Part shown: one piece after another, positions 10,725 to 23,800 of the stretch
Layout: the number at the start of each line of letters is the position of its first letter
How positions within the stretch are numbered: the stretch's first letter is position 1
Source of the DNA: Atrina japonica
Lineage: Eukaryota; Mollusca; Bivalvia; Pterioida; Pinnidae
Direction: 5' to 3'
NCBI GenBank assembly: GCA_030159075.1
Contig: BROG01000394.1
Coordinates: forward strand, 314,001-378,000
DNA length: 64,000 bases
Translations under genes and position numbers: made by a program
Notes under the pieces: generated by a model
The model's database searches: none
What the model saw: only the letters and a program-made list of their open reading frames with translations
What the model was told of the DNA's origin: nothing

Positions 10725-11251
10725 TCACTGTTTGAAGTGCTTCTCTGCCATTTTTATTAGAATTTTTTTCATGAAATTGTACACACCATAAAATTCTTTC
10801 TGGTTTGGCTTCGGAATACAGTCCACTAAGATAGATGCCTTTTGGAAATTAACGAGCGACCTGATCACACAACGAAACTCCAAAACTGGCCTTCGCGATG
10901 GACCATACACATCATAAAACAGTCTTTCTGAAATTTTCTTTTCAAAATCTATACCATCTTCAAAACCATGGCTTTTCAATTCCTGGCCGATCTTTTTTCG
11001 AATTGCCCAAATTCGGCACATGACCTTGACATCCATGTCAATGTAAACCTCGGAATCACCAAAATCATATTCATCCTCTGTAGGATCGTGTTCTTCCTCT
11101 ATTTCCATTTCAATTGGTTCAAAATGATCTCTGGATGTTGCAGAGGACTCTTGTTGATCACCTCCCTCTGTAGTTTCTTGTGTAACACCTCCTCTATCAC
11201 CTTTTCTACATGACTCGGTTGTTTTCTGTGTGTCACCTTCCGTTGCCAAAA
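10725..11251 (-). CDS. TUT1: TUT1 last exon (KA-1-like C-terminus)
   Basis: Acceptor TTTACAG at 11252; entering phase 1; stop TGA at 10725-10727. It encodes an acidic Thr/Glu/Gln linker, then KVMCRIWAIRKKIG... to KHFKQ, the position of the KA-1 domain in vertebrate TUT1. Confidence 0.88.
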
Positions 11252-14200
11252 CTGTAAATAACATATATAAAAAATTCAAAACTTATAAATACGAAGGCTT
11301 TAATGGGAGCAAAGCTTGATCAGTGTTCCCTTCTTATGTATAGTAACAGTTAATTTGTTGGGTTAGGAAAACTACTGTACTGTATGAGAAATCTACTAAA
11401 AGAGGAAATAACTCCCATATGGGTTGACCTGACAATGTTGGCCCTATTGACTTTTTTGTAGATCTTTACAGGCCGAACATCTTTTATTGTTTCACTTTCT
11501 CTCTATCTATCAAACTTTTCAAGATAATAGGACAAAACTGTCAAAAATATGAGAAATTCACTAAACCTTTGACTTTTTTTTTTTGTAGATCTTTGTAAGC
11601 TGAACATTTTTGCTTGTTTCACGTTTACTCTGCCTATTATACTTTTCAAGATAATGCAAAAAAACATCCAAAAACATGAAAAATCCACAAAAAAGAGGAA
11701 ATAACTCACATAGGCGTCAACCCAACATTTTTAACCCAAATAAAATATTTGTAGATTTTTGCAAGCTGCTCATTTAAAGGTAACAATTTTTTCTCTAGCT
11801 TTAATAATTTTGGAGATACATATATTAAATCAAAAACATCTGCTGACTCATTTTTTCTATATTTAGCCATGGCAGCCATATATGATCCTAGCCCCTTTTC
11901 ATGATTATACTTCCTGTCAAGTTTGGTTCAAATTGGTCCGATTGTTCTGGAGAGGTAGTCAAAAATGTCAAAAATTTTACAAAAAAACCCAATGTTCCAT
12001 TTACTGTGACCTTGACCTTTGACCCCATGACCATGACATTTTGTCAAAATGATTTTTAGATAATTCCTAACAACTTTCTCATATATGTTTGTATACAAAA
12101 AGTCAATCAGTTTTGAGTTATTAAAAAATTTATAATACAAATGTACCCTGTGTTACTGAAGCGTCCCCTAGTGGCTCGTTTATGGACTAATTTCATTTTG
12201 GTTCACACTATTGACTTTATAATCATGCATACAAAATTTGAAACTCATCTGGTCATTGGTTCAACAGAAGATTTTCACAGATGTACCAAGTTTTGGTCCT
12301 TTTTGGGCCCCTTTGAGTCCTAGCCCCTTTTCATTCGCAAACTTTATGCAGCTTTACATGGGGATGCTATATGCCAAGTTTGGTTTAAATTTGCCCACTG
12401 GTTCTTGAGAAGAAAATGTTTAAATGCAAAAGTTAACAGACGGATGACGACAATGGACGTTGACGGACATTTGGTTCACTTGGCCCTTCGGGTCAGGTGA
12501 CTGTAAATTAATGATTTAAACCATTCCAAATGTGTCTTTAGGGGTGAATGGGTTAAACTTTTAAAAAAACATAAACTTCCATCAAAAACACACAGGTATG
12601 CCTATATATAAACCACAGGTATGCCTATATATAAACACACAGGTATGCCTATATATAAACCACAGGTATGCCTATATATAAACCACAGGTATGGCTATAT
12701 ATAAACCACAGGTAGCCTATATATAAACACACAGGTATGCCTATATATAAACACACAGGTATGCCTATATATATAAACACACAGGTATGCCTATATATAA
12801 ACCACAGGTATGCCTATATATAAACACACAGGTATGCCTATATATAAACCACAGGTATGCCTATATATAAACACACAGGTATGCCTATATATAAACACAC
12901 AGGTATGCCTATATATAAACACACAGGTATGCCTATATATAAACACACAGGTATGCCTATATATAAACACACAGGTATGCCTATATATAAACACACAGGT
13001 ATGCCTATGTATAAACCACAGGTATGCCTATATATAAACACACAGGTATGCCTATATATAAACACACAGGTATGCCTATATATAAAACCACAGGTATGCC
13101 TATATATAAACCACAGGTATGCCTATATATAAACCACAGGTATGCCTATATATAAACACACAGGTATGCCTATATATAAACACACAGGTATGCCTATATA
13201 TAAACACACAGGTATGCCTATATATAAACACACACAGGTATGCCTATATATAAACACACAGGTATGCCTATATATAAACACACAGGTATGCCTATGTATA
13301 AACCACAGGTATGCCTATATATAAACACACAGGTATGCCTATATATAAACACACAGGTATGCCTATATATAAACACACAGGTATGCCTATATATAAACCA
13401 CAGGTATGCCTATATATAAACCACAGGTATGCCTATATATAAACCACAGGTATGCCTATATATAAACCACAGGTATGCCTATGTATAAACCAAGTGACAA
13501 TTAACCCCTTGAAAATCCTGTTATTATTAGAAGGATAATGTAATAGCTGCACAATATTTACTGATTATTTAACTGCTTCAGTGCGTACGACAGATATATC
13601 TGTCATGACATTAACTTTCCCTAAATGCGCAAGACAGATATATCCATCATTAAAAAGAAGAACATCATGTCCGCGCTTTTGATTGGTAAATAAAATAAAG
13701 AAACCATGCTGCATAGTTTTTTATTTATCTATTTGCTGTACTGTTGTCGTCTGCTCAAGATGTAAACCAGAGTTCAAAATACTGAGGCTGAAAACTAGCA
13801 ACGATGTGTCATGTTTGTTTACATGTACTTAACACTGCGTCATAATACGCAATGAAGTGGTTAAGATCATCAACTGCTCATGACTTCACAATATAAGTGT
13901 AAATTCTTATCTGAGAATAAAACAAGCAAACTTGTTAACTCATTCTCCCCTAAAGACACATTTGGACTGGTCTAACTTATTGATTTAAACAAGAGTCCAT
14001 TGTTTTTCTGGGGTTGATGAGTTAAATATCGCAAGTTAAGTTAAATTTCATGTCATCATGAGGTCAAATTATTTTCTCATCTACTTCACATGTGAACCGT
14101 CTTGGATCACATGAATTGGAGTGAGTGAAGAACTAGTCCATTGTTTTATGTCCCAACAAGAAGAGTTCACATTTAACCATATCACCCCTAAATATATAAA

Positions 14201-17200
14201 TGGAATGATCTACTCTACTGATTAGACTAGTCTATCATGGTCTGTAGGGTTGAAAGCATTAATGAGATGTCACCAGCTATAGGTGAAGCACCACAAAATA
14301 TTGACCTATGGGATAGACAGATGCCATTGTAGTGAGAGTTCTTTATACATGCCATGCCTGCTGTTACAATGGACCTAACATACTATGCCTGCTGTGACAA
14401 TGGACCTAACATGTTATGCCTGCAGTAACAATAAACCTAACATGCTATGCCTGCTGTGACAATGGACCTAACATACTATGCCTGCTGTGACAATGGATGT
14501 AACATGCTATGCCTGCAGTAACAATGGACCTAACATGCTATGCCTGCTGTTACAAATGGACCTAACATACTATGCCTGCTGTGACAGTGGACCTAACATT
14601 CTATGCCTGCAGTAACAATGGACCTAACATGCTATGCCTGCTGTGACAATGGACCTAACATACTATGCCTGCAGTGACAATGGACCTAACATGCTATGCC
14701 TGCTGTGACAATGGACCTAACATCCTATGCCCGCTGTGACAATGGACCTAACATACTATGCCTGCTGTGACAATGGACCTAACATGCTATACCTGCTGTG
14801 ACAATGGGCCTAACATACTATGCCTGCTGTGACAATGGGCCTATCATACTATGCCTGCTGTGACAATGGACCTAACATACTATGCCTGCTGTGACAATGG
14901 ACCTACATTTTTAAGTCCTATCTGAAAGACAGGTGACTTTCACTCCATATACCAAAGAGCTAAGTAATGGATCACCCACTACTTTTTTTGTAAAAAAAAA
15001 TAAGTCTTCTGTATCATGTGGCACCAGGTAACAAACCGGAACATTTGTCTTGTGAGGCCAATGTTCCATCACTAAACCACCATAAAATATTTACCATCTC
15101 TTGACACCGACACTACATATAAACCATAATAAAAGAATTAATGTTCATCATCTCATAACAGCCAACGGCTGTTCCAGGAATTGTGTGTACAAAAACAGAA
15201 CAGATGCACATTTTTAATGGAAATTTAAATTCTAAATTGAAAAAAAAAGTAGAAAAACATAAGAAATAAGGAAATATAAGCACTGGACTTCTTTCAGTTG
15301 GCATTGTGATTAAGAATGCCGTCTGGACAAAACAAATTCATCATGAAGCGCATTTGTCTTTGTCCAGTTGGCATTCATAACCCCATTAATGCCAACTGAC
15401 TGCAGTTCATATTGCAAAGTGATTTATTTTACATATTGGTTAGTCTTACCATCGTTATTTTTCGTTGAATCACTGGCTCCTTGAGATTGCCTGTCACTTG
15501 TCTCTCCCTGTGTTCTGCTTTTCTTGGCATCAGGTTCACTTAGATTTTTGTCCATTGCTGGTCTCTTTTTCCACGATTCTGTTTTTTGATCAGCATCTCT
15601 TCTGTAGAGGCTGTATGTACGTGATGGTCTGAGATATCCTACCATACTCTTGTCTCGGACTTCACAATCAAACATGAGAATTCGTTCGATCATGGCGTAA
15701 ATAAATTGAACCGCCTGTTGGCACCACCCTAACTGGGCATTTCCTGCCTCCTCAAATTGCTGTAAGACTGCCGGTGAATACTTTGATTGATTATACTCAA
15801 AGATGAACTGATATTCTCCAAGTGGAAAATCAGTTGACTGAGATGTCGCGGCTTTCTGCTTAACAACAGACAATAAGTCTACATTTTTAGGTACTTCGTC
15901 GGAGAAAATATCCATCAGTGATTTAGTCTCGGCAAAAGCCACATCTGACCAGTTTATTGCTTTTCCTTCTGCGATTCTAATCTCTCTGATAAACTTGACC
16001 AACAGCTTTTCGTTCACATTCAACGTAATATTGTGATCCAGTACAAACGGATCTTGTATGTTCATTGAACCAACCTGAAAAAAAAATATATATATATATA
16101 TGAAGATCTTGATTAGCAATCAAGAACTCACACCAACATGATAACATGTGACCCCATAGCGGATTGGCTTAAATCTTCCACGTGACATATCAGAAAACAG
16201 GAGGGGTGAGAGATCTGGTTTTAAGAAGATTGGATATGGAATTTGGATAAAAGTTGAAGACAGACCAGACTGTCTGAAACAGACAAAGTACAGACAGACA
16301 GACAAAAACCAGTAAGATCTTCAATCTTATGGGAATCAGTGTCCCTGATACTACATGACTAATCATCGCCCTAAAACCAGAGTCTAGAATCGCTATGTTC
16401 TTTCCCACCCATGGTTTCATGTGTTCAAAATCATTCATAGCTAATGAATATTCATAAGGAGTAGGTGTGTCCAATTTAACCAATCATAGTAGTTGTGATC
16501 AACAATGGAAGTTATCACACAGTCTGTTGATCGATGGGATTTGTTATGCTTAATGTTAACAGCATGGACAAACATTTTTTATAAGCCTCGATCTGATTGG
16601 TTGACAAATGCGAGCACTGCTTACTTGCATTGGCTGAGGTTTCATGAAATCAAGAGTAGGAAGGAGCATAGTCATGTTTCTGCCAAGGGGAGACAACTTT
16701 TATCATACCTTGATGACTTTCTGTAACTGTTCAGCATTCAGGTCCATAGGTTTTCCAGTTCTTATGGAAATGGCAGTGTTTCGGAAGTCAAAATGTGTGT
16801 AGAATTTAAAAAATCCAAACAACAGCTCCTCTGTTAGAAAGAGATAAATTCTATTTACATCAGTTAAGAAAATGAGCTTTTATAATACATTTTCAGCATG
16901 ATGATAATTTCAGAACTTTTATATGTATTAGTAAAATGTTCTGTTTTTTAAGTAATTTAACCTTTTCAATTTTGTTGATAAATGAAAACAAAGAAATAAA
17001 TCAAATTAAAATCATAACCAAATTTTCTGTTTCTACCACAATAATGGCAAAATTTGAGCTACTTTAATTTGATGATCTGGTTAGGGCGTATTGAAGAAAC
17101 CAGTTTTAATTCTGAATCTTGTGGAGATAAACTTTTAAAAAAAAATAGCACTCACCAGCTGTTTGTACATTAGCTGTCGGTGGCATAAACTGAGCGGAGA

Positions 17201-17806
17201 TGAAAGAACAATCCCACTGCTCAATAATGGTACGGTCATGTCCTGGTAAGTAGACGAAAAATGAAAAAAAACAGCGTTAATTAGTTCAGTCAAAGCTTCA
17301 AGATTGTTTTGAATTTTGTTAGAATGTTGTTTGCATGTTGCTTTACACCACACTCCATTATTTTTCAGTTACATGGTGGCATCCAAATTTTAAAATGTGG
17401 AGGAGAGAACCCGTTTACAATGCACCCTGAAAGAGACCACCAGTCTTCGGCAAGTAAACTGGGTAACGTTCTCACAAAATCAGCCCAAGTTCAAGTGGGG
17501 CTTGAACCTGCACTGATCAGAGGTGAGAGGCTTCATGGTTTGAAGCACGTTGCTCTAACCACTCGGTCGTGGAAGCCATCTTGATTCAGATGAAGCATTT
17601 AATGCAGGCAAAAAATGACAGTGATAGGACATAAAGAATGTTTTACGATTACTTAGAGAAAATCAGTGTCTTTTAACCACCAGCATTCACACGCCTGCAT
17701 TAACATGATGACAGGGGACATACACACCTCGATAAAAATAAATTCCTATTTCACACAAATAAACACACACACACACATACACACTATGTCTGTCTGTCTC
17801 TGTCTG

Positions 17807-17851
<45 letters not shown>

Positions 17852-20800
17852 TTATATTCATATAACTGACTGATACAAATTCATATATTACCATTCATTT
17901 GTTCATATTGTCTGACTTACATATAATTTGGCGGGAGGGAGTAACCATTTGATTATCATATGGAAGATTCTACTCATTTTTCTGATATGACAGGCTACAC
18001 AGGAAATGCATTTTAATCCTCCACTGGATAGACATAGGTATAGTGACAAGTAGGAACAATAACTCTTGCCACTTGTCGGTGTAATTTTAATGTCGTTATG
18101 CTGCATAATCTAAATTTTAAACTCATCCAGGTCTAGAAAGACTTCATCCCACCAGATCAGGCCTTTTTCTGTCACGTAAATTTGTGTCAAATTGGGAAAA
18201 ATTGCTTGCACACATGGAAATCCAAATGTATTGGAATCTAATTTTCAAAGGCAATTTCCCCGTACATTAATTTATTTTTCATAACAATCATGGCCTCCAC
18301 ACCTAATAGGTAATTTTTTTCATCAAAGTAGGAAAAACACATGTATTTTGCATTGGGAATGGGGCCGAATTTCAGCGCCAAAGAAACTACAGAAAAAGGC
18401 CTGCACATTGTAAGAATTGGACTATATCAAACGAGAGATTCTGGTCAAATTTCAACAAGAACAAAAAACACACACTACATTCTGACTCCAATCGAAATTT
18501 GAAATTAGCCACAACAGATGTACCTACGTCAAGTTTACAATAGTGAAATAAACTCACCACACAAACTTGCCAATGTTTCAATGGAAGGTAATATATGGGG
18601 TTCAGTGTTCATTAGATAATATAAAACCAACATGGTCAATGCATAATTTGAGAGTTTTGGACCAGCTTTTGGATTTCCGGCAACACTCTTGAGCTTTCCC
18701 CAGTAGCGTATGGCATACACCAATGGCCTGATGCGGGAATCGTACAAGCTCAGCGTCTGCAGAAGTCGTGTGTTCTGTAAAGCGAGTCTGGAAAAGAAAA
18801 AGATAAAACAGTGACTGATATCAGTAAGATACCACATTACTGGTTAACTTGGTGAAATTGTTGGTAAAATTGTGATTAAATGAACATATAAGTAAAATTA
18901 AGATGTTTTAACACAAGCTGATTTGAAACCAAGTGGCAACTACTTATTTACTTCCTTAGAGCACCCTGTTGATTATGATTCATTGTAAATTTCTCTATAA
19001 AGAAATACGGAAAGATGGATGGACGAACACTCAACCGAGGACAAGACGCATCCTATAAACCTCCATCTTTAGAAAGGCAGGGCTATAACAATCACCTGTC
19101 AGTTACTGTCAACTGCATATTTTGTGTGTCAAATACATTAATTATAATTATTAAACACCATGAGATTTTCCTACCTCCTAAAGTGTGGTTCCGGTGTCCG
19201 AAAAATTGGGAAAATATAGGACATTTTTACTAAAACAGAGAAACTAAATTTGATACATTTGTTTGAAAATTCTTTAATCTTTTTTTTATTATTCGGAACT
19301 TGTCCTGTGACCAAACCCAAAATTGACCTAGGAAAATCCCTTACACCAATGGCAGATGTGGGATTGGTTAAATTTGACATACAGACATGAGGGCCATACT
19401 TACTTGTTGTTGATTGACAGGTCACACTTGATACCTGTCGTGTGGGTAAACCTGACAAGTGGACACCTCTGACTCGGTATGATTTGTGTTTCGTTACATG
19501 ACGGTGCATGTTCGACTAGAATTCTTGAGATCAGTTTCAGTTTATCTAGATTGGTCATTTTGTCTACATCTTGCTGTCCGAGTGGTCCCTTATTTTTCTT
19601 TAAAGTATGAATATCTCTTGTAAATGGAAGTTGAATACTCTGTAAAAGAAAAAAAACCACATAAATTACAAAAAAAACCAAAAAACAACAACAATAGTAA
19701 TAAAATTGAACCAGCTTTGACCTTGGCAAACATAACAGATCTCAAAAGCTAGTGTTCTAACAAGATAAATTGGCACGCATGTTTACACATGATCTCCTGA
19801 GTCACTGTAATGGATCATATTAGATCTCATGAGTTACTATAAAGGATTATACAAAATTTCAGAAGTCACTATAATGGATCACAGCAGATCTCCTGAGTCA
19901 CTATAATGCTCATACAAGATCAAGTAAGTCAGTATAATAGATCATACTATATCTCCTGAGTCACTATAATGGATCAAACAAAATCTTCTGTAACTGTGGA
20001 TCATATAAGACCTGAATTATACTTAATGTCCTGAATCATACATATAGATCAAACAAGATCTATTGAGTCACACAAATGAATCAAACAAGATCTATTGAGT
20101 CACAAAAATGAATCATACTAAATCTCCTGAAGCAATATAATGGTTTATACAAACCCTCTTGAGTCACTATAATTGATTATACTAGAACTCCTGAATCACT
20201 AAAATGGATCATACCAAATCTCCTGAGTCACTATAATGGATTATACTAGAACTCCTGAATCACTAAAATGGATCATACCAAATCTCCTGAGTCACTATAA
20301 TGGATTATACTAGAACTCCTGAATCACTAAAATGGATCATACCAAATCTCCTGAGTCACTATAATGGATTATACTAGAACTCCTGAATCACTAAAATGGA
20401 TCATACCAAATCTCCTGAGTCACTATAATGGATTATACTAGCTCTTCTGAGTCACTATAATGGATCACACCAAATCTACTGAGTCAATATAATGGATCAT
20501 ACCAATCCCCTGAGTCACTATAATGTATCATACCAAATCTCCTGAAACTCTATAATGGATTACACTAGCTCTCATGAGTCACTATAATGGATCATACCAA
20601 ATCTCCTGTGTCACTATAATGGATCTTATTAGACCTGAATTATACAATCTCCTGAATCACACAAATGGATTAAAAAAGATATATTGAGTCACACAAATGG
20701 ATTAAACAAGATCTAATGAGTCACAAAAATGAATCATACTAGATCTCTTGAATCAATATCATGTTTTATACTAGTGCTCCTGAGTCACTATAATTAATTA

Positions 20801-23800
20801 TACAAGATCTCCTGAGTCATTATAATTAATTATACAAGATCTCCTGAGTCACTATAATTAATTATACAAGATCTCCTGAGTAACTACAATTGATCATATC
20901 AAATCTTTTGAGTCACAATAATGGATCATGCCAAATCTCCTGAGTAACTACAATTGATCATATCAAATCTCCTGAGTCACTATAATGGATCATAACAAAT
21001 CTCCTGAGTCACTATAATGGACCATAAAAAATCTCCGAGTCACTATAATGCATCATAACAAATCTCCTGGGTCACTATAATGGATCATACCAAATCTCCT
21101 GAGTCACTATAATGGATCATACCAAATCTCCTGAATCTCTATAATGGATTACACTAGCTCTCCTGAGTCACTATAATGGATCATACCAAGTCTTCTGAAT
21201 CACAATAATGGATTATACTAGCAACCCCAGCTCGTATCGATACCGCACTAGAAATAATCAAATTTTTATGTTTGTTGTTTTAAAGTTTCAACTTCAGGCA
21301 TCATTTATCTATTATATACCATCTGAAAGAGAAATAAATGTATTTTCCAGTGATATGTATTTTTTGTTGTTTATTGGTGTAAATGTGATGATCTAAAAAT
21401 AAAAATCGGCACACTTTTCATCAATACGCTTTGGCTGCAGTGATGGCCAAGCAGTCCGATGGGGCTATGTAATCAAACTCATTTGCGAGTGCCTAAATGT
21501 TAATGAATATATCCAATCAAAGAATGAATTTTTCTATGCCACGGAAGTTGAACATTTGTGTTTTTGTAGAAGTTGCAGAATGGAATCTTTGACGGCGATG
21601 TGCATAAAGGTCATTAGGTATTGCACTTTTGTTCATCCATATTTTAAAAGATCGTGTTCTAACTTAAATTTGGACATATTAATCAACATTATACAACATG
21701 ATTTACTAGCTCACATCGAGCGTCAAACTTTTTTAGTGCACCAGTGCAGTTGAAGACGACCCATGCTTCAGTTGGCACCATTTTGGATTTAACCTCCGCG
21801 TGAAAGGTTAACAAAGTGACAGGTCATCTTTGGTAAATTTTGAATTCATATATTGAATTATGACAGATATTAAAGGCCAAAACTCCGGGTGAATTGTGAC
21901 TAGACTGAGTTATAAAACTTTCTTACTTTACTACCGTAACCAGTAGCACTGCCGTATGTCATGTGTGACATGATACAATAGAAAAAACTTTACATCTAAA
22001 TCATTTCAAATTATCACAGCTGATTCTGTATGTATTTAAATTGAGAAAAACAAAATATATTTTAATACTGAATCTACACTTAAATAATTTTTCAGAACCC
22101 TAGCTAGATCTACTTATATATCTCCAGAGAGATTTTTTTTTTTCACAAATCATAAATGTTAGATTTGCACTCTGGTAAAATTGAATTCCTAGTAAGCCTA
22201 TTTTTTAAGACAGTATATCAACTGACCTACTAACATCAGTATTATATAAAGCTAAGTGATCAAATTTGCTCATGCAGTAGATCTACTGATCAAGCTCAAC
22301 CAACTTTTCATGATTCTAAGGCAAAAAACAACCCTCAACCCCCCCCCCCCAAAAAAAATTTATTCTGTAATAAGACTTGTTTGCATACTGAATGGATAAA
22401 TATTTGTATATAATAATCAAAATTATAATATATATTGCTCATTTGAAGAAATCCTCAGTAATATTTGAGTATGTACTCAAACAGTACTCCCCATGAATGG
22501 ATCCATTAATTTAGTACTGGTATAGTAAGTGTGATGAAAAAATTTAAATGTAAAAGATGAAAAATAATATGTTACCTAACCACTCAAAAGAAGCATGAGC
22601 TCCTGGAATTACAGGATTTGCATGCATTTTAATATTTTTATAAATTCTGTCATACCAGTATTCAAAAGTAATGAAAATAAATAAAAACATATACATGAAC
22701 TATCTGTAGAAGGAAGTTATTTTTTGTCATATGTATGTACACTTAATTATGTACAATTTTCCAAAATCACATTTATATAAAATACACAAGTTAATGTAGC
22801 CTATAAGGTTAGACAGAAATGAAAATAATCTGTTGCTCTGAAGATTGAATTTCTATAAATTTCTGACAATTGCACTGTTGTTTATAAATTTTTTTTTTTT
22901 TTTTTTTTTTTTTGCTTTTCTTGTTCATTTTTTCACTAAGAAGGAATGTTCAGAATATATCTTTGACTGCAGAAATAGATTCAGCATGAAAAAATCATGC
23001 TATGTGCAAAAGGTTTGAAAGATATCTCAAGTAATAAGGAAATTAATGGAAAATATTTTCATCCACAGTTTCGCAACATACAATTTTTTGCATTTCTTGT
23101 TCATTTTTACTAAGAAATAGTGGTCATAACAGTTTTCTGACTGCAGAAATGGATTCAGCATGAAAAAAAATCATGATGGGTGCAAAATTTTAGAAAGATA
23201 TCTCAAGTAATAAGGAAATTACATGAAAAAAACCTGAAAATGTGTTCGTCACCGGTTCTGCGGCGCGCCAGCCTCCTTATGAACTTATCTAGTACAACAA
23301 ATTCCCGAAAATGACCAGATTTTCCAAACTTAAGACATAATTAAGATATCTAAATGATTTAAACTGTTTTGGAAAGGGTTTAATTAGGTCTACAAGATCA
23401 TTACAATGTTAAACAAGGTAGATAGATCACTTCACAATTCAGAGCTGGTGTTGCTAATTATACTAATTCTAGTCACTTTAATGGATTACACTAGCTCTCC
23501 CGAGTCACAATATTAATGGATCATACCAAATCTCCTGAGTAATTACAATGGATCATACAATGGATCTCCTAAATCAATATAATGGTTTATACTAGCCCTC
23601 CTGAGTCACTATAATTGATTATACTAGATTTCCTGAGTCACAAAAATGGATTGTAGCAAATCTCCTGAGTCACTATAATTGAATATACTAGATCTCTTGA
23701 GTCACTATAATGGATTATACTAGTTTTTCTGAGTCACTATAATGGATCATACAAAATCTCCTGAGTCACAATAATGGATCATACCAAATCTCCTGAGTCA

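Noticed and set aside
12791..13324. Several ORFs of 60-91 codons on both strands
   Set aside because: All are frames of the 23/24-bp minisatellite.
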